NCBI RefSeq assembly: GCF_905475345.1
Contig: NC_066594.1
Location: forward strand, 2,786,001-2,850,000
Source of the DNA: Vespula vulgaris
Lineage: Eukaryota > Arthropoda > Insecta > Hymenoptera > Vespidae
Direction of reading: 5' to 3'
Length of the DNA: 64,000 nucleotides
The position numbers and the translations under genes were made by a program. The notes under the pieces were generated by a model. The model was not told the origin of the DNA and did not search any database. It worked only from the letters and a program-made list of their open reading frames with translations. Below, in pieces: positions 13,318-26,900 of this stretch; within the stretch, counting starts at the first letter, position 1; every line of letters starts with the position of its first letter.

Positions 13318-16300
13318 ACGAAATATTTATAAATAACATATTAATTTTATTTATACTACAGGGGAAGTTTTAAGTAATGAATTTACATATGGATATAAAT
13401 AAAATTACTGTATATGTATAATTTACATATAGTAACAGAATACATAACTGACACGTAGATATATATACAAATATCATGTTATTATTCTGTTTGTCCGAAT
13501 ATAATTTTTCTCTTATACGCTTCTCCAAAATCGATTAAGCTTTATCCATTCGATTATTATATCTTCCCTCCCACTCGCTCAAGAAAGCGTTTTCTTCAAT
13601 GAAATTTGAACATGTGTCGGATATAACATGTTTGAATCAACCAATTATGATATCAAAAGACGAGCTGTAAAAGAAAACTTATGGTGCATGATATCCTAGT
13701 TTTACAGTTTTACAGTATGGGAATTATATTACCTAAGGATGAAAGAATAACAGTAAGTCTATGATTCTTATTTTTCAATGTAATCGAAATAAATTAAACA
13801 AATATGAAAAATAAATATAATTAATTATTTTTTTCCAGTTGGCGAGTGCAATCAAAGGAATTAAATAGAAAGAAATAAAAGAAAGTCAAATAGACGCCCA
13901 TCACATCTGATAATTAGCGATGAAGATGAGAACACACAAGAGGACATATACGTTGCTTAGAAAGAAGAATAGACAGAGAAGGAAGACAGAATTTTTACAA
14001 CAAAACGTGTAATAGCTGCAAACAAGCAAATGAATTGAGGAGAATTGGAAAATCATGAAAAGGAAAAATAAAGCGCCCAAGGATTCTTCGATATTAGTCA
14101 AACAAAAGGGATACAAACGAAATAATAAAATAATAAAATATACGCACATATAGATATATATTATATATTATATTATATAGAGTTATTATAGGGCAAATAT
14201 AATGTAATATGTAATTTCTTCAAATCAATTGTAATTTAATTGTAATTGTAATTTATTAAAAATTGAACTACCAATAAATGTATATCCAGAATGAGAATAT
14301 AATGTGTTGTTTCTTAATCCCAAACACTAGCGCCCAAAAATATTTCCAATCTTCCAAAATCAGAATTACAGCAATTTCATCACTCAACATAGAAAAATTA
14401 AAAAAACAAGAAAATAAAAAAAAAGGATGTCCAAACATTACGTTTATCACATCATCCGCGGGATCAAATACGCGGAATCAACAGTTTGTATTTAGAGGGG
14501 CGTATATGCTCTCTGTTATTGGCAAGATTTGTGCCACTTCTTCGCAGTTCATGTGACCCGGATACAAATCCTGATTTGCCGAGAAAATTTTCGCGGTACC
14601 AATAGTCTGCATTTTCAAAAAGAGGCGCATGCGCTCTCTGTTGTTGGCGGGATTCAGCGTGCCACTTCTTCGCAGTTCATGTGACCCGGATACAAATCCT
14701 GATTTGCCGAGAAAATTTTCGCGGAATCAATAGTTTGTATTTTCTAAAAGAGGCGCATGCGCTCTCTGTTATTGGCGGGATTCAGCGTGCCACTTCTTCG
14801 CAGTTCATGTGACCCGGATACAAATCCTGATTTGCCGAGAAAATTTTCGCGGTACCAATAGTCTGCATTTTCAAAAAGAGGCGCATGCGCTCTCTGTTGT
14901 TGGCGGGATTCAGCGTGCCACTTCTTCGCAGTTCATGTGACCCGGATACAAATCCTGATTTGCCGAGAAAATTTTCGCGGAATCAATAGTTTGTATTTTC
15001 TAAAAGAGGCGCATGCGCTCTCTGTTATTGGCGGGATTCAGCGTGCCACTTCTTCGCAGTTCATGTGACCCGGATACAAATCCTGATTTGCCGAGAAAAT
15101 TTTCGCGGTACCAATAGTCTGCATTTTCAAAAAGAGGCGCATGCGCTCTCTGTTGTTGGCGGGATTCAGCGTGCCACTTCTTCGCAGTTCATGTGACCCG
15201 GATACAAATCCTGATTTGCCGAGAAAATTTACGCGGAACCAATAGTTTGTATTTTCTAAAAGAGGCGCATGCGCTCTCTGTTATTGGCGGGATTCAGCGT
15301 GCCACTTCTTCGCAGTTCATGTGACCCGGATACAAATCCTGATTTGCCGAGAAAATGTACGCGGAACCAATAGTTTGTATTTTCTAAAAGAGGCGCATGC
15401 GCTCTCTGTTGTTGGCGGGATTCAGCGTGCCACTTCTTCGCAGTTCATGTGACCCGGATACAAATCCTGATTTGCCGAGAAAATTTTCGCGGTACCAATA
15501 GTCTGCATTTTCAAAAAGAGGCGCATGCGCTCTCTGTTGTTGGCGGGATTCAGCGTGCCACTTCTTCGCAGTTCATGTGACCCGGATACAAATCCTGATT
15601 TGCCGAGAAAATTTACGCGGAACCAATAGTTTGTATTTTCTAAAAGAGGCGCATGCGCTCTCTGTTATTGGCGGGATTCAGCGTGCCACTTCTTCGCAGT
15701 TCATGTGACCCGGATACAAATCCTGATTTGCCGAGAAAATTTTCGCGGTACCAATAGTCTGCATTTTCAAAAAGAGGCGCATGCGCTCTCTGTTGTTGGC
15801 GGGATTCAGCGTGCCACTTCTTCGCAGTTCATGTGACCCGGATACAAATCCTGATTTGCCGAGAAAATTTTCGCGGAATCAATAGTTTGTATTTTCTAAA
15901 AGAGGCGCATGCGCTCTCTGTTATTGGCGGGATTCAGCGTGCCACTTCTTCGCAGTTCATGTGACCCGGATACAAATCCTGATTTGCCGAGAAAATTTTC
16001 GCGGTACCAATAGTCTGCATTTTCAAAAAGAGGCGCATGCGCTCTCTGTTGTTGGCGGGATTCAGCGTGCCACTTCTTCGCAGTTCATGTGACCCGGATA
16101 CAAATCCTGATTTGCCGAGAAAATTTACGCGGAACCAATAGTTTGTATTTTCTAAAAGAGGCGCATGCGCTCTCTGTTATTGGCGGGATTCAGCGTGCCA
16201 CTTCTTCGCAGTTCATGTGACCCGGATACAAATCCTGATTTGCCGAGAAAATGTACGCGGAACCAATAGTTTGTATTTTCTAAAAGAGGCGCATGCGCTC

Positions 16301-19300
16301 TCTGTTGTTGGCGGGATTCAGCGTGCCACTTCTTCGCAGTTCATGTGACCCGGATACAAATCCTGATTTGCCGAGAAAATTTTCGCGGTACCAATAGTCT
16401 GCATTTTCAAAAAGAGGCGCATGCGCTCTCTGTTGTTGGCGGGATTCAGCGTGCCACTTCTTCGCAGTTCATGTGACCCGGATACAAATCCTGATTTGCC
16501 GAGAAAATTTTCGCGGAACCAATAGTTTGTATTTTCTAAAAGAGGCGCATGCGCTCTCTGTTATTGGCGGGATTCAGCGTGCCACTTCTTCGCAGTTCAT
16601 GTGACCCGGATACAAATCCTGATTTGCCGAGAAAATTTACGCGGAACCAATAGTTTGTATTTTCTAAAAGAGGCGCATGCGCTCTCTGTTGTTGGCGGGA
16701 TTCAGCGTGCCACTTCTTCGCAGTTCATGTGACCCGGATACAAATCCTGATTTGCCGAGAAAATTTACGCGGAACCAATAGTTTGTATTTTCTAAAAGAG
16801 GCGCATGCGCTCTCTGTTATTGGCGGGATTCAGCGTGCCACTTCTTCGCAGTTCATGTGACCCGGATACAAATCCTGATTTGCCGAGAAAATTTACGCGG
16901 AACCAATAGTTTGTATTTTCTAAAAGAGGCGCATGCGCTCTCTGTTATTGGCGGGATTCAGCGTGCCACTTCTTCGCAGTTCATGTGACCCGGATACAAA
17001 TCCTGATTTGCCGAGAAAATTTTCGCGGAACCAATAGTTTGTATTTTCTAAAAGAGGCGCATGCGCTCTCTGTTGTTGGCGGGATTCAGCGTGCCACTTC
17101 TTCGCAGTTCATGTGACCCGGATACAAATCCTGATTTGCCGAGAAAATTTACGCGGAACCAATAGTTTGTATTTTCTAAAAGAGGCGCTTGCGCTCTCTG
17201 TTATTGGCGGGATTCAGCGTGCCACTTCTTTGCAGTTCATGTGACCCGGATACAAATTCTGATTTTCCCAGAAAATTTTCGCAGAACCAATCCTTTGTAC
17301 TTAATCAGAAAGGGCGTTTACGCTTCCTGTTATTGAAAACGATGAACGTGCCACTTCCTCACAGTTCCTATGACCCGGGTACAAATCCTGATTTGCGGAG
17401 AAAAATTTCGCAGAACCAATCCTTTGTATTTACAGAGAAAGGGCGTTTACGCTTCCTGGTATTGGCAGGGATGAACGTGCCACTTCCTCGCAGTTCCTAT
17501 GACCCGGATACAAATTCTGATTTGCGGAGAAAAATTTCGCAGAACCAATCCTTTGTATTTACAGAGAAAGGGCGTTTACGCTTCCTGGTATTGGCAGGGA
17601 TGAACGTGCCACTTCCTCGTAGTTCCTATTATCCTGATACAAATCCTGATTTGCGGAGAAAAATTCCACGGAACCAATCCTTTGTATTTACTCAGAAAGG
17701 GCGTTTACGCTTCCTGGTATTGGCGGGGATGAACGTGCCACTTCCTCGTAATTCCTATGATCCTGATACAAATCCTGATTTGCAGAGAAAAATTCCGCAG
17801 AACCAATCGTTTGTATTTACTCAGAAAGGGAGGTTACGCTTCCTGATATTGGCAGGGATGAACGTGTCACTTCCTCGTAGTTCCTATGATCCTGATACAA
17901 ATCCTGATTTGCGGAGAAAAATTTCGCAGAACCAATCCTTTGTATTTACAGAGAAAGGGCGTTTACGCTTCCTGGTATTGGCAGGGATGAACGTGCCACT
18001 TCCTCGCAGTTCCTATGACCCGGATACAAATTCTGATTTGCGGAGAAAAATTTCGCAGAACCAATCCTTTGTATTTACAGAGAAAGGGCGTTTACGCTTC
18101 CTGGTATTGGCAGGGATGAACGTGCCACTTCCTCGTAGTTCCTATTATCCTGATACAAATCCTGATTTGCGGAGAAAAATTCCGCGGAACCAATCCTTTG
18201 TATTTACTCAGAAAGGGCGTTTACGCTTCCTGGTATTGGCGGGGATGAACGTGCCACTTCCTCGTAATTCCTATGATCCTGATACAAATCCTGATTTGCA
18301 GAGAAAAATTCCGCAGAACCAATCGTTTGTATTTACTCAGAAAGGGAGGTTACGCTTCCTGATATTGGCAGGGATGAACGTGTCACTTCCTCGTAGTTCC
18401 TATGATCCTGATACAAATCCTGATTTGCGGAGAAAAATTTCGCAGAACCAATCCTTTGTATTTACAGAGAAAGGGCGTTTACGCTTCCTGGTATTGGCAG
18501 GGATGAACGTGCCACTTCCTCGCAGTTCCTATGACCCGGATACAAATTCTGATTTGCGGAGAAAAATTTCGCAGAACCAATCCTTTGTATTTACAGAGAA
18601 AGGGCGTTTACGCTTCCTGGTATTGGCAGGGATGAACGTGCCACTTCCTCGCAGTTCCTATGACCCGGATACAAATCCTGATTTGTCGAGAAAATTATCG
18701 TGGAACCAATAGACTGTATTTTCTAGAAGGGGCGTATACGCTTTCCGTTATTGGTGGGATTCAGCGTGCCACTTCTTCGCAGTTCATGTGACCCGGATAC
18801 AAATCCTGATTTGTCGAGAAAATTATCGCGGAACCAATAGACTGTATTTTCTAGAAGGGGCGTATAAGCTCTCCGTTAGTGGTGGGATTCAGCGTGCCAC
18901 TTCTTCGCAGTTCATGTGACCCGGATACAAATCCTGATTTGCCGAGAAAATTTTCGCGGAACCAATAGTTTGTATTTTCTAAAAGAGGCGCATGCGCTCT
19001 CTGTTATTGGCGGGATTCAGCGTGCCACTTCTTCGCAGTTCATGTGACCCGGATACAAATTCTGATTTGCCGAGAAAATTTTCGCGGAACCAATAGTTTG
19101 TATTTTCTAAAAGAGGCGCATGCGCTCTCTGTTATTGGCGGGATTCAGCGTGCCACTTCTTCGCAGTTCATGTGACCCGGATACAAATCCTGATTTGCCG
19201 AGAAAATTTACGCGGAACCAATAGTTTGTATTTTCTAAAAGAGGCGCATGCGCTCTCTGTTATTGGCGGGATTCAGCGTGCCACTTCTTCGCAGTTCATG

Positions 19301-20862
19301 TGACCCGGATACAAATCCTGATTTGCCGAGAAAATTTTCGCGGAATCAATAGTTTGTATTTTCTAAAAGAGGCGCATGCGCTCTCTGTTATTGGCGGGAT
19401 TCAGCGTGCCACTTCTTCGCAGTTCATGTGACCCGGATACAAATCCTGATTTGCCGAGAAAATTTTCGCGGAAACAATAGCTTGTATTTTTTAGCAGGGG
19501 CGTATACGCTCTCTGTTATTGGTAAGATTCGGCCTGCCACCTCTTCACATATCATTTGTCTCGCTTGGAAATTTGTTTCTGGAAAAAATGTTCTCTTTTT
19601 CCAATATTGGGAGTAAAATGTTCTGGATTGTGGATTATGTGAAGGATTTATTGCAAAACGCCTTTTATTTCTTTGAAATAAATCATTTTTATTTTTAATT
19701 TGGATTGTTAATACATAGTACATACATTTTGTTTTATATTTATACAATTATTTTATCATATAAATGTTTTTGAAAATTGGCATCACATGATGTGTTCTTC
19801 AAGTTGGCACCATATGAATTATTCATGCAAATTTTCGCCGTATGTTTTGTTGAGGTCTCACGAAAGTTTCTTATTTTTTAAGATAATTGTATCATCCTGT
19901 ATGATGTCTTGCATGGCCGTTGTTATCAGATATGTATCACTCTTCCATCATGCATTTCTGGTACCCGTTTAGATGTTTGTGCCTTAGACGTCCTTACGCA
20001 ACATCAGCGTATCAAATGTTATTGATTTCTATACGATGACATTTCCTGTAACATAAAAATGGAATATGCTTAGCAATCCTGTAAACAGCTGTCTTCGTTC
20101 TTTCCGATACTGTTCAGTTGATCTTTATTTTACTTTATCTGTTTTTTATGTATAAATGTATGCATATGTATAAAATAATATCTTTTAGGAATAAATTGTT
20201 GAAAGGAAACGCGCGTTACTTTGGTTCGAACAATTTCGGAATATTGTTAAAAATTTCTATCGGAATATTGTTAAAAAATAAGAGACATAGTTCTCTTCAA
20301 TACATGTGTAAGTACTTTTCCGTGCTTTAACTGGATGTTTTGTAGCTTATCTGATATGAGAACTTAGTCGGGAGTTTATCAGAAAAGATTGTCTTATCAT
20401 TGCATCAAAACAAGCAAGTGTTACCATCGGCTTTTTGAAGGTTAATGTTTTTGTTTTACGAAAGAATCGGCATTTTTATAATACACATACATATATAAAT
20501 GATGCCAAATCATTTTAATGCATTTTTATAATCAGGAAAAGACGACGAAATTCTTGTTCACAGCAGGATAAACAAATTGTTTGTTTATGCGCTTATCGTT
20601 TATTTCTGGTGAAGATGACAACTTTGAAAACGGAAATTATTTCGGTCAAGAACGAGTAATTATTGTATGACAATTAAAAAAAGTTAACAGACATAATTAT
20701 AGGTATTTGTCGAGCTCATGGATTGATCTACTTTCTTTTTTAACATAGAGACAGTCCTATGTGTATGTATATCTAATAAATATGTAGTTACATACATATT
20801 TATTTTTTTCTTTATATATTTTTATACATTTCAATATGGTTATTGGTAGATTATTTTTTTTT

Positions 20863-20911
<49 letters not shown>

Positions 20912-23900
20912 TGCATTTCTATATACTTATTATTATATATCTCTTTCATTCTTTTTATTTAATAATTTATCTTTATAATCATTGTTTCCGTTTGTAATTA
21001 ATTACGAAATAATTGCAATATCAAAAAATTTCTAAAATTTACCTTAATCTCGTGACAAACGATATGCTAATCTTTGAACACGCCTATTCGCTTTGGAAAT
21101 TCTCTACGAAGTATCTATTAACGTTGATTAATGGCACGTGCTTGTTTAGAACAATAAGCATCACTGTTACGAGGATCATATTTACGAGAAATATGCATTC
21201 CGTGTTACGTACAATTAATTTACATGCCTATAACTATCTTCGTTTTTCACAATACCGATTGTTTAAGACGATTATTTATTGTAATAAACATTTCACAATC
21301 ACTAATAAATAATTTTTTCACATAGACTTTATTTGTATATCAAATTAAATTGCACATTTGAAGAGAAATATAGACGAAGTTATTAATTAAGTAATTAATC
21401 ATTTAATTGATTTTCGTGAAAAAGAGGGCAACAAAAAAAAAGGTTTATCTTAACGAGACTCAAGCACGAAAGTACAATTAAAATTACGAACATGTCGCTA
21501 CAATTAATTTAATTATAGTATATATATATATACATATCTCATTCAAGATATACATACCTTTAAGATTTCAATCTTGATAAATGTACTTAAAAGATTAATA
21601 TTAAACAACATAGTTAAACATAATAATTATTTAAACAATATATTCAATACATTTTAATGTATAATAACATTTATTATATAATTTATATAACTTACTACTT
21701 TAAAAAGAAAAAGAAATTATACTATATAAAAAATAAATCACGATTAAAACAGGAGAAAAATGGTTAGCAAGTTTTTAGAAGTAAAAATTTGTATCATTTA
21801 TACGCGGTGCACCTTTAAGTTCTTAACTCTCAACACCAGTCACATATATGTACATACACATAAGTACATACGTACATATGTACATATATATATACAAACG
21901 TAGATGGGTTGGAAGGTAGAACGTCGAGATTGCACGAAGAAGAAGAGAGGAATATCTCGTTGGCAGCTGCCGGCGGAATTCCGGTGAACGAACAGACAGT
22001 TTCATTGCACGAGACCAAGCGAGCGCGCACACGCAGAAGCCGGAAACCGTGAAATCACCTCAATGGACCCGCGTTCGGGGATTAGCTTCTAACAACGAGC
22101 ATATCCTCTCGTGATTTACGTCGATAATTAAGCCAAGCCTATCCTTTGGCCTCATCCATCCGATATTATTGACTATGTTGTTACGAGCGAACAATGACCC
22201 CGATACAATTGCTTGCTATTGTTAAAAAGAATAATTTTATTTTGTTTTTCTATTCTCTTGTTAGCTTATTATACCTCATTTTCTTACTATTTCCTTTTTT
22301 TATGTTTCTTCCATAATTTCCTTTCTTTCTTTCTTCTTTTCTATTTTTTCTTTTGATTTTACGATAGAAATTTTGCTCACAAAAACCTTATTGCCACACT
22401 TGCTACATCTCTTATTTAATCAGTTTGATTTAATATAAGAATTTATTAATTAAATAGTTAAATTAAGTTGTTGATCATTTATAATCACAATCGTACAACT
22501 TTAAAATCAGATATACTTGTATGTTTGTATATTCTTTTTTCTTTTTTTATTGTTTTATCTCTTTATTTCGTTCCTTCTTTTTAGTTTATTAATTATTAGA
22601 CGAAATTAATTGTTAGTTCGCATGCAAAGATATTTTTTTCCAACATGAAAATTGGATTATAAAAATTTGTATGATAAAAATTGGATTCTACAAAGTTAAA
22701 ATAAGATTCATTAGAAAATATTTGAATTCGTTATAATTATTGTGAATATAGAAAAAATAACACTACATCATAGGTCTACATATTAAATGTTGGAATGAAA
22801 TATTGTAAAATTTATTTAATTGTAAAAATATCAAAAATAACAAAACTGAACTTCGAGCTTTGGAATATTTTGAACTGTATTATGCGATTATTATTAGGAA
22901 GGTGTGAAAGTGAACAAAAAAGAAAAAAGACAAAAAGAAGCAAAAAAAAAAAACATTCACGGAAACAGACAATATGGAGAACCATTTCCGTTTCTCTCAT
23001 AACTATACTACAATGACTGCACTGCTTACCAACTGATGTTCATCTTTTCTTTCACATTTCTCTTTCTGTTATATTCAGGATGCGGTGAAGGCCTTTTTTT
23101 CTTCTTTTTTCTTTCCTTCTTTTTTTCTTTTCTTTTTTCTTTTTTTTTATATGAGTACAATAACTATGCCATAAAATAGCATCTTCGAAAAATAGAATTA
23201 ATAAATAAATAATTAAATAATTTCGAAAAGAAATATCGTACATCGAATTCGTTTAAATTCTATTTGCTTCTGATCGAAATTAATTTTTAATTGATTAAAT
23301 ATGGGTATATTTTTAATTTTTAATTTATACATTAAAATTTATATTTAATAATACGTATAACTTTGAATTCGGATAAAATAATAGTGCCATGAAATAACTT
23401 CCCCTGCGTATGATAATAAATTCATAAAAAAATAAATATAATACTTTCAAAGAGAAATCGTTCTTCGAATTCGTCTGAATTCTACTTTCTTTCTATCCAG
23501 AAATTAATTTTTAAATAATTATATATTGTGATTTTTAATTTAGTTACAAAAATTTCTTTTTAATAATACGTACTGTGTCGAATGCTGTAATTATACCAGC
23601 AATTACAATGAAACTAATATAATACAAATTGAAATGATTTTTCTTAGGTATAATAATAAACTAATAAATAAATAACTAACTTGAAAGAGAGATCGTTCTT
23701 CGAATTATTCTAAATTCTACTTTCTATCGATCAAAATTAGTTTCTAATTAATTATGTATTTCGATTTTTAATTTATATATAAAAATTTCTTTATAATAAT
23801 ACGTTCATTATTCGATACACAATAATTATACTATGAAATGATTTTCCTTACTTAATTTATTTTTCCTAATAATATTCTTTTTAATAATAATAATTTTTAT

Positions 23901-26900
23901 TATTATTATAAAAAGAAAATACAAAAATAATTTAAGTAAAAATAAAAATGTTATTTTATATTAATCATGCTAAATAGTAGAACAGAATTATGGACGACAG
24001 GATCGTATAGAAGAATGTCTGGTATTTTAGCGACTATCTCTTCTCGTTATCTCCTCTCTTCGTCGACGAAAATGTTCCTAAGCCGGAAATTGTACGAAGT
24101 GTTAAAACTTCGGATCGATACGCGATACGCTTACGTTGGCAGTATTTCTGTCAATGAGCCAAGCAACCTTCCTGATTATCGCATGTCGTCAACATAGTTA
24201 CATCTACTTCCACGTCAGATCTATTATTTATTCGAATAATTTTGTAAATTACATCTCGCTTTCTTGATGTAATTTTTAAAACTAACAATAAGAATTAGTA
24301 CAGTCAATGTCGATAAATATTCTTGATGAGATATAGTAGTTTCATTATTTGCTAGAGTTCTTTTTTTTTATTTTCTGTTTTAATCTTTAATATATTTAGA
24401 GTATCTTAATATATTTAGAGTAATACGGAAATTAATGTCGAATTCTCTTGTATTATAAATATATAGTTTTGTTCGCGCAGATATAGGAAAATTAATCTAA
24501 ACATAAATTATCACGTAAGCGTGAATGAACGTTAGAATCTTCGATTTCTCTTTTCGCTTGTTAGAAGATGAATAACACGTGAAAATGAAAATGAAGATTT
24601 CACTTGTATCATTTTCAGTGAATGTGTTCGTTCAAAATAGCGCTTTCTATAATTAATTACGCGAGTATTTCAAATTATATAGGATATCTTATCTAATTGT
24701 AACGCTTGAAATATCATCGTTATTTTAGATAATACGATAAAATATCAAATTTTATTGACATTTAAAGGGTCTCAGAAAGTTCAAAAATTTTTATACAAAA
24801 CATTTTAAAAAGATGTTTCAATTTAAATGAAACTTCCTATATAATATCTTTGACATCGTTTTATATAGAAATCTTTTAAAATCATTTCTTCAGATTCAGA
24901 ACAATTTGATTTAAATTTAATATTTATGAAATTTTATGAGTGATAAAATCTAACTATAAAAATTTAAATTGTCTTTAAATTAGACATTTAGAAAGCATTT
25001 TATAAGGTCATCTCATTGGTTAAAATAGAAATCGTATTTTCATGAAAGTTTTAAAGAGAACCGAGAATTCTACTATTTATTCGAGGTTCAATCGATTTTC
25101 TCGAGCAAGCAACGTTACACGTCAAAACCTATCAGTATCATCAAAAGTCGTAGAGGTCGAAGAGAATCCTAATAAGATTTCCATGGCACACTGACAAACG
25201 ATATATGGGGGTTAATGAAGGTAACACAGTTAAAATCTAAGACAATGACACTTCCCTATCTCGACCTACATGTCTTTTTTCTCTTTTCATTCATTTGAAT
25301 CTGTGTCAATTAAATGTTAATAGCTAAAGCTGTTTTAGAAAGCTTTGACTATACAAAACTAATCGACGTTCCTTATGTTTGATTTCTACATAAAAAAAAA
25401 GAAAGAAAAAACCATCATTCTATATTATCTATTCATCTATCTATATTATCATCCTTCATTTAAAAAAAAAACATGTCATATTGTTAATTCTTTTTCTTTA
25501 ATTATATTCGTACAAGTAGTGAATACATTTATATCAAAAACGAACGTTTTTTTAATTATTTTTATATTAAAAAATTATTATAGTTGTTGGATTGATATTA
25601 ATAAATTAATGATTATGTGCACTGTATTTTTATAACTTTTCGGTATTTTTAATATATATTTTTGTTTCAGGTTTATCACTGGCAAAGTCAAAATGTCAAA
25701 GTTTCTGGAGTGGATGACATGGTGTTGCTTCCTAAAATTTCCGAAGATGCTATTATCGAGAATCTCAAAAAAAGATATATGGACGATTATATATTCGTAT
25801 CCTTTCGAAAAATTATAGATCGATACGTTTAAACATATATGTTTAAACTATTGTTTAAAATATTGCTTTTTTTTATAAATTTGATATCACATATAAACAC
25901 ACAAATACATAACTTCTCGTTTCTTTTATCGAATAACAATATTTAAAAAATTTCTCATTTGTTTGCTTCATTTAAGAAACTCTAACAAAATGAATAATAC
26001 GAATTTAAAGTTGTTTCTAAGAAATAAAGAAACTTTTCAATATCTTATCTAATAAAAAAAGAGTTAAAAAAAGATATTATTATCTTTATATAATCACATT
26101 CTCTTCTCATTTTTCAAACTATTTTTTTTATCTTCTATTTTATCCTTTCTTGGTCAATTCGTTACAATCGTTAACCCGATTACTAGAGTACAGCATGACT
26201 TTGAAAAATTTCCTTAATGCCTGTCAGACATGCATTGGTCCTGTTTTGGTATCGATCAACCCCTTTAAACAAATGCCGTATTTTGGTGAGAAAGAAGTGG
26301 AAATTTACCAAGGAGCCGTAAGTTTCTAAATGCTTTTTTTTACTCTATATATTGTACATAATTATCAAATAAATGTATACGTATATTGATGGCCCCTGAA
26401 GAATGATAAAGCTCTTTACACTGGTGATACACATATATTTTGTATACTTACAGGAACTTTTACTATATTGAAATGTTTTATATCTCAATGTATATGTATT
26501 GATTTACTTACTTATTATTCAAATTATAAATATTCATTATTATAATAATAAATATTATCCATTTATTTATTTATTTAATGTATATCGTTTAATTCAGATA
26601 TTTAATAATGCTTAAGTATAATAAACTTTTTTAAATTCACATTTAAATAATATATATTTATTACTTTTAATTTATTTAATATGTGTATCCATAATATTTA
26701 TATCATATATTATATTTATATTCTAACTTTTTTTTGTAGGCACCTTACGAAAATCCTCCACATATTTACGGATTGGCAGATGAAATGTATAGAAATATGT
26801 TGATCGATAATGAGAGCCAATGTGTTATTATAAGGTAAATGCACACATATGTATATACATAACTATATACGTACATATATATCTTTATTTTTTTAAAAAC

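Larger units (their letters stand above)
6981..25670 (+). other. Intron 1 of the myosin gene (18.7 kb)
   Basis: Donor gtaagt, acceptor tttgtttcag. It contains many microsatellites, the 5-kb tandem array at 14457-19540, and old diverged tandem duplications near 12.4 and 23.2 kb. I see no protein-coding gene on either strand. First introns of this size often hold enhancers (general knowledge). Confidence 0.8.

Noticed and set aside
17189..18712. 507-residue open frame as a bona fide gene
   Set aside because: It begins at TTG in the array and is open mainly because the unit is 129 bp long without stops. There is no splice, promoter or homology support. It is reported as a repeat and a finding, not as a CDS.
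14457..19540. CRISPR array
   Set aside because: The units are contiguous 128-129-bp repeats without unique spacers, in an intron of an animal gene.
19424..19747. Minus-strand 107-residue frame over the right edge of the array
   Set aside because: It runs across repeat and unique sequence with no coding evidence.
23967..24197. 76-residue frame in intron 1
   Set aside because: Reasonable composition but no signal peptide, no domain, no splice context and no neighbour that needs it. It could be a conserved non-coding block.
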